This document shows, piece after piece, positions 60,301 to 64,000 of a stretch of 64,000 nucleotides of DNA. The notes beneath the pieces were generated by a model. It did no database searches, was not told the DNA's origin, and saw only the letters and a list, made by a program, of their open reading frames with translations. This DNA is from Antedon mediterranea (taxonomy: Eukaryota > Echinodermata > Crinoidea > Comatulida > Antedonidae): positions 16,420,932 through 16,484,931 of the forward strand of contig NC_092679.1 in assembly GCF_964355755.1 (NCBI RefSeq), given 5' to 3'. A program made the translations under genes and the position numbers. The stretch's first letter is position 1. The number at the start of each line of letters is the position of its first letter.

Positions 60301-63300
60301 AACTACACTGTTAACGCGATGAGACTAAAAGGTTAAACCAAATTACGATTGGGTTGAACTTTTTATCACGCCCAATTACTATTACATCATACCCAATCAT
60401 CCATAAATATTTTTGTATACATAAAGGACACGCGATAGATAATTCAAGTGTTTAAAAATATATTACTTCATCATGATACCAATTGTTTTGGAGACGCAGT
60501 TGTGTTATGTACAAGTTTTCATCCATAATATTTTACATAACAATTGTATATAAACTATCATTGTTGATTTAATTATATTTACACATCGCACATTTTCTGA
60601 GGATAATCAATGGTTTATGGTGGTAACGCAGATGCTTACTATTTGCATGGTTCAATACGAAATTGAAATATTTAAATTTGTCAAAATGAAAAGATGACAA
60701 ATTTATATGCAAATGTTTCATTCAAAGTCTTGCACTATATGCATGCATTGTAATGGTGATGCTAAAATTGTAATACAGTTCAGTCAACTCTCCCAATACA
60801 GACACCTTTAGGATGCCCAAATATGTTGGGTTTCCAGAAAGTCTGGTATTCTGAATTTGTTTTTAATGGTAAAAATGAATTTCGGACTGTTTGGAAAATT
60901 CTGGTATTTGGAGAGTTGACTATCTAATAACAACAATTTATTTGATAACATGTAGAATTATGTTTTTAAAAAAGCCCAAAAAAATTTAATATAGTACAGT
61001 AAACTTTCCTCAATACCAGGCTGTCTGAAAACCAGACTTTTTCCCCCGAGTGCAAAAGCTTCAAAATTCTTTTTTAAATTAAAATTAATAATTAATTAAA
61101 AACACAATCAGAATAACAGACTTTCTCAAAAACAGATTGAGTTGACATTATATTGCATGATTAAATTTTGACTAAAACTGGCTGATATTACTTCACAAAA
61201 GAAGGAAAATAAAAGGTCCAACACCAGACACCCCTCGGGCTGGTCAAATATGTCTAATTTTTCATAAATGTTTGTTTTTTAAGATGTGTTTTTTATGCAC
61301 CCGATTCCCAGTGCTGTATCCCCACATACTATCTATTTCCGAAGTATCATAGGAATATTTGATACAACATCTCATTCATATCACATGTGGTGCCTGTATC
61401 ATGTAAGGTTAAAAGTCTGGTTTTCAGTTTCCAGAAAGAGTGGACTGTATTCCAACTTCACACCATTTAACATCTATGATATTATTTTGGAAAACGAATT
61501 CATTGAATTATGCTCTCAATGATCAGAATGTGAATTGATCTTTCTTGTCGTGTCGTATGGAATTACTGCACAGCAGGTACGGTAACGGTATCCTTGTTAC
61601 CCGTTAGTCATTGCGTATCAATTATTGAACCGGTAACTTAACTCTAACCTGGAGTATTACGTTCTTGAGTCATGGATATCAATGCCCTATTATTAAAGCT
61701 TCGTGTACACTATCAAAGTAGTTAGATATCCCCAAATATGGTAGTGATTCACCCAAATATGGTAGTGATATGACATCATCATGTCCATATATGGGCACAT
61801 CACATTTTTGTCACATACAGTTTGATAGTGTAGACAGAGCTTAAGAATGCACATTTTGGCAAAGTTAGTTTAGTGTGGACGAAACTTTCCATATCTCTAT
61901 AAAATTTACTTAATTTTTAAACTAACTGTTTTTTAATATAAAAAACAAATTCAACCATTATCTGCTTCGATAAACAATATTGTAATCTGAGATTTTAATT
62001 ACTCTGTATATAAGCAATACTTTCACAATTGTATGGCGCTTGATGCCAAATATAGCAACGTACTAGTAAACAATTAATGATGGTACATAGATTACTGCCA
62101 GAACTTTACAAAAAGCCATACACATCGTAAGATCCAACTGTTTAAAGTTAGTCAGTAATGATTGCCTTCATAACTACGCTCTATACTAGTTTCGTATTCT
62201 ACCCTAAACAGCTACACACCCTAGGAATGTTACCATGGGATCCCTGTGGTGTGACTTGATGTGTAATTGTACCCCGGAGTCTGTCACAACAAACATTCTA
62301 AGATGGTTTAACTGGGTGTGACCATGTATAAATATGTGTGTAATTGTTTACCACAAGGCACTGTAATTATTAAACAATTTGAAAAATTGCTAGAACAAAT
62401 AAAAACAATGTTTAATTAAAAAAAAAATTAATTAAAATTAACTACTAAGAAAATGTATATTTTTCATTTACTGATTCTCTTCATTTGCATGTGCCACATG
62501 TTATACATGCTCATAGTTTCTGAGTGTGCACAGAATGACTTTTCGACTCGACAGTGGGGTTCCCGACAAAGGAAAGTTGATAGAAGATGAAAAGTGATAT
62601 TTATAGTCTGTGCTCTAAATTGCTCTCTGCAATAAATGCCATGGGAAATGTACTCGACCAGGGGCAGATCTAGAGGGCCCCGGCCGATCCGCCAGATTAC
62701 AAAAAAAATTAAAAATAGGACATCAAATTAAGTTCAACCATTTTGAGGCCTTTCCTCCCCCCCCCCCCCTCTATTTCAAAATCCTGATCCGTACCTGTCG
62801 GTTTCCTAGCTTTCAATCTGTAGCTCAATCACTACAGTATGTACCCATTTCTACTCGTTGGTATATTGTACAGTGATATGAAAAAGGAATTAAACATGTA
62901 GCAAATAACAAGGCAACCTTCATCAATTCTATGTGTTACATCTTATTGTTTGACATTTGAAAGCAGATGACTTCTAGTGACATCATACATAATTATTTAT
63001 TCATAGAGTTTCACCTTCTCATGGAAAAACTACTATTTAATGGTTCCGGTAGACTAATTGAAACAGCCATGAATAAGTTGTGCAGGTATCCAAACCAATG
63101 ATGCATTATATAATATAGTATTACTGTAAATATTAAATAGACATTAAACAAATGTTTGCAAAAACAATTGATGGTAGATAATGTATTGTAGCACAACTTT
63201 TGGTAATATATTTTGAATAGCAATATCTGTGTGGGTGAACAAATCGCAGGGTGATGAATACCGTACAAAGATCTGAAGAAAAACAGTGCTATAAAGCATA

Positions 63301-63543
63301 TACTGTAAGCAGACGAAAGGGGGTCAGGTAAACTTTGAAAATGAAAAATAGAAAGATAGGACATGCAGTTTGAGCGCTTAATGTTGAAATATTTATGACC
63401 TACAGTATTTATTCATTTTGTTTTTTCAGGATGGTGAAGATTACGATATTGAAGTAGATATTGATAATGTTTTACTATTAGATGAAACAGAACGATATAG
63501 TAATTTAAAAGATTTATTGCGAGATGCATCTAAACCTACAGAC
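54301..63543 (+). CDS. PPP1R14: PPP1R14 (CPI-17/PHI-1 family) protein phosphatase 1 inhibitor, N-terminal exons; gene runs off the window
   Basis: Two exons, 54301-54483 and 63430-63543, are both phase 0 and separated by an intron of about 8.9 kb. They encode the first 99 aa. The core reads NVTCKYNRKLMRLRLEIEEW, equivalent to VTVKYDRRELQRRLDVEKW of CPI-17. Exon 2 reads IEVDIDNVLLLDE and LKDLLRDASKPTD, matching the IDELLELES and LLKSCGKPVE blocks. Thr32 lines up with the regulatory Thr38 of CPI-17, whose phosphorylation by PKC or ROCK makes the protein a strong inhibitor of myosin phosphatase. The residue after it is Cys, not Val. The remaining C-terminal helix must lie downstream of 64000. 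The start ATG is the first in frame and the N-terminus SRVSFDGN resembles PPP1R14B/C. Which paralogue cannot be told. Confidence 0.93.
56906..57071. mobile_element. TTAAGC-TIR MITE, copy 15
   Basis: TTAAGCTCTTTCTAC at the left and TTTGATAGTGTAGATAAGGC at the right. Internal ATATGCCCAAATATGGTAGT is present. Confidence 0.8.
57835..58040 (+). repeat. Repeat with tRNA-like segment, copy 3 (best tRNA fold)
   Basis: 57873-57943 folds as a tRNA: a 7-bp acceptor stem (GCCCCAG/TTGGGGC), a D stem GTCC/GGGC, an anticodon stem CTGC/GCAG with loop ATATCAA, and a T stem with one mismatch. The A box TGGTCCAATGG is perfect. The flanks GCTATCCAATCGAGTTTGAA and TTTCTCATTCTCACAGATTT are shared with 9830-10060. 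Confidence 0.7.
58300..58890. repeat. Tandem array, unit about 215 bp, two copies plus a partial third
   Basis: Shared words are GAAATATATTAGT, TTATCCAAATAACTA, CCAATATCCACTCCAATAAT and AATTATGTAAATCTA(T/C)GATT. Confidence 0.85.
59930..61450. mobile_element. Cluster of MITE-like copies with AGTCAACTCTCC ends
   Basis: At 59938-60152 (reverse), 60775-60925, about 60998-61150 and 61215-61450. They share CAGTCAACTCTCCCAATAC, AAACCAGAC and AATGGTAAAAATGAATTT. The last is interrupted by DNA with GCACCCGATTCCCAGTGCTG. Confidence 0.65.
61693..61843. mobile_element. TTAAGC-TIR MITE, copy 16
   Basis: TTAAAGCTTCGTGTACACTA and TTGATAGTGTAGACAGAGCT ends, with two internal CCCAAATATGGTAGTGAT units. Confidence 0.85.
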
Positions 63544-64000
63544 GTAAGTATAAGGATTTAATATTAACAGATAGAGAAAATATAATAAAAATAATGGTCA
63601 ATTATGTAAAAGCACCCCCCCCCCCCCTTTTTTTCCCACATACACTCCCCTGAAAACATCTGGGGATTTTAATAGCGAGCCTGTATTTCAATTGAATAAT
63701 TTTTTATGCCCAGCACTAAACACTTGATATGGTGTTAAAATGCTTTAATTTATAATGAATACAGGTTGGTAGGGTTGTCTATAAATAAACCAAATTTTCA
63801 TTTATTATAAATAAAAATTTATTGAAATACACATGCAGTTGCGACAACTGATAATTAATTAACAAAAGGCCAAATTTAACCAATTTACGTTAGTGCTTGC
63901 TTCATTGAACATGTCAAAAACATCAATTTGTAAAAAATGATTTGTCAAAAAGGCTCTATATTAAAAAGTTATTTATACCGTTTTGTAAACATGGCAGTGA
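63544..64000. other. Start of PPP1R14 intron 2
   Basis: Follows the GTAAGT donor. It contains a C/T run near 63615-63635 and AT-rich DNA; nothing else is seen. Confidence 0.5.

Larger units (their letters stand above)
54484..63429. other. PPP1R14 first intron (about 8.9 kb)
   Basis: No additional coding exon is recognised. It holds MITE copies 15 and 16, the tRNA-like repeat copy 3, a 215-bp tandem array at 58300-58890, a cluster of AGTCAACTCTCC elements at 59930-61450 and a dispersed repeat near 59200-59480. Confidence 0.6.

Noticed and set aside
63011-63364. 117-codon minus-strand frame in PPP1R14 intron 1
   Set aside because: No recognisable domain and no splice context. Aromatic- and Ile/Leu-rich as expected from AT-rich DNA.

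Overview
The window is nuclear DNA from an animal. Genes have many small exons with GT-AG introns, the sequence is AT-rich, and it is dense in short inverted-repeat transposons, tRNA-derived SINEs and minisatellites. Frequent AGGCCTAGGCC-type words, a two-SRCR plus zona pellucida receptor gene and a Prop/Phb-like paired-class homeobox gene fit a deuterostome invertebrate, most likely an echinoderm. That placement is inference; no species can be named from the sequence alone.

Eight protein-coding loci can be read exon by exon. From left to right they are: the last two exons of an EGLN/PHD prolyl hydroxylase (+, 1122-2053); a TAF1A-like RNA polymerase I factor (-, 16127 down to about 7474 or 5457); an MCFD2-like EF-hand cargo adaptor (+, 16959-18477) with a second, frame-compatible copy of its last exon at 20018-20318; a paired-class Q50 homeobox gene (+, 27465-29643); a single-exon TMED/p24 cargo receptor (-, 31148-31882); a complete 17-exon EXOC5/Sec10 exocyst subunit (-, 45220-34222); a two-SRCR plus ZP transmembrane receptor in 10 exons (+, 46354-53387); and the first two coding exons of a PPP1R14-type PP1 inhibitor (+, 54301-63543), which continues past the window.

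The genes are functionally unrelated and show no operon logic. MCFD2, TMED and EXOC5 all serve the secretory pathway (ER exit, ER-Golgi cargo selection, exocytosis), but this is probably coincidental. TAF1A and MCFD2 are head to head with about 0.8 kb between start codons and may share a promoter region.

Much of the remaining DNA is repeats. One short TIR family (ends TTAAGCTCTGTCTACACTAT) occurs about 16 times, and in one copy its internal 21-bp motif has expanded into a minisatellite. Other material includes hAT-like elements with 8-bp target duplications, foldback elements, a tRNA-like repeat with an apparent AUC anticodon, and many local tandem duplications. Several repeats touch gene structure. 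One appears to supply the stop codon of the second MCFD2 terminal exon, one lies directly at a TAF1A 5' splice site, one sits beside a splice acceptor of EXOC5, and a local triplication includes the TMED stop codon and poly(A) region. I saw no rRNA genes, CRISPR arrays or clear stand-alone tRNA genes.
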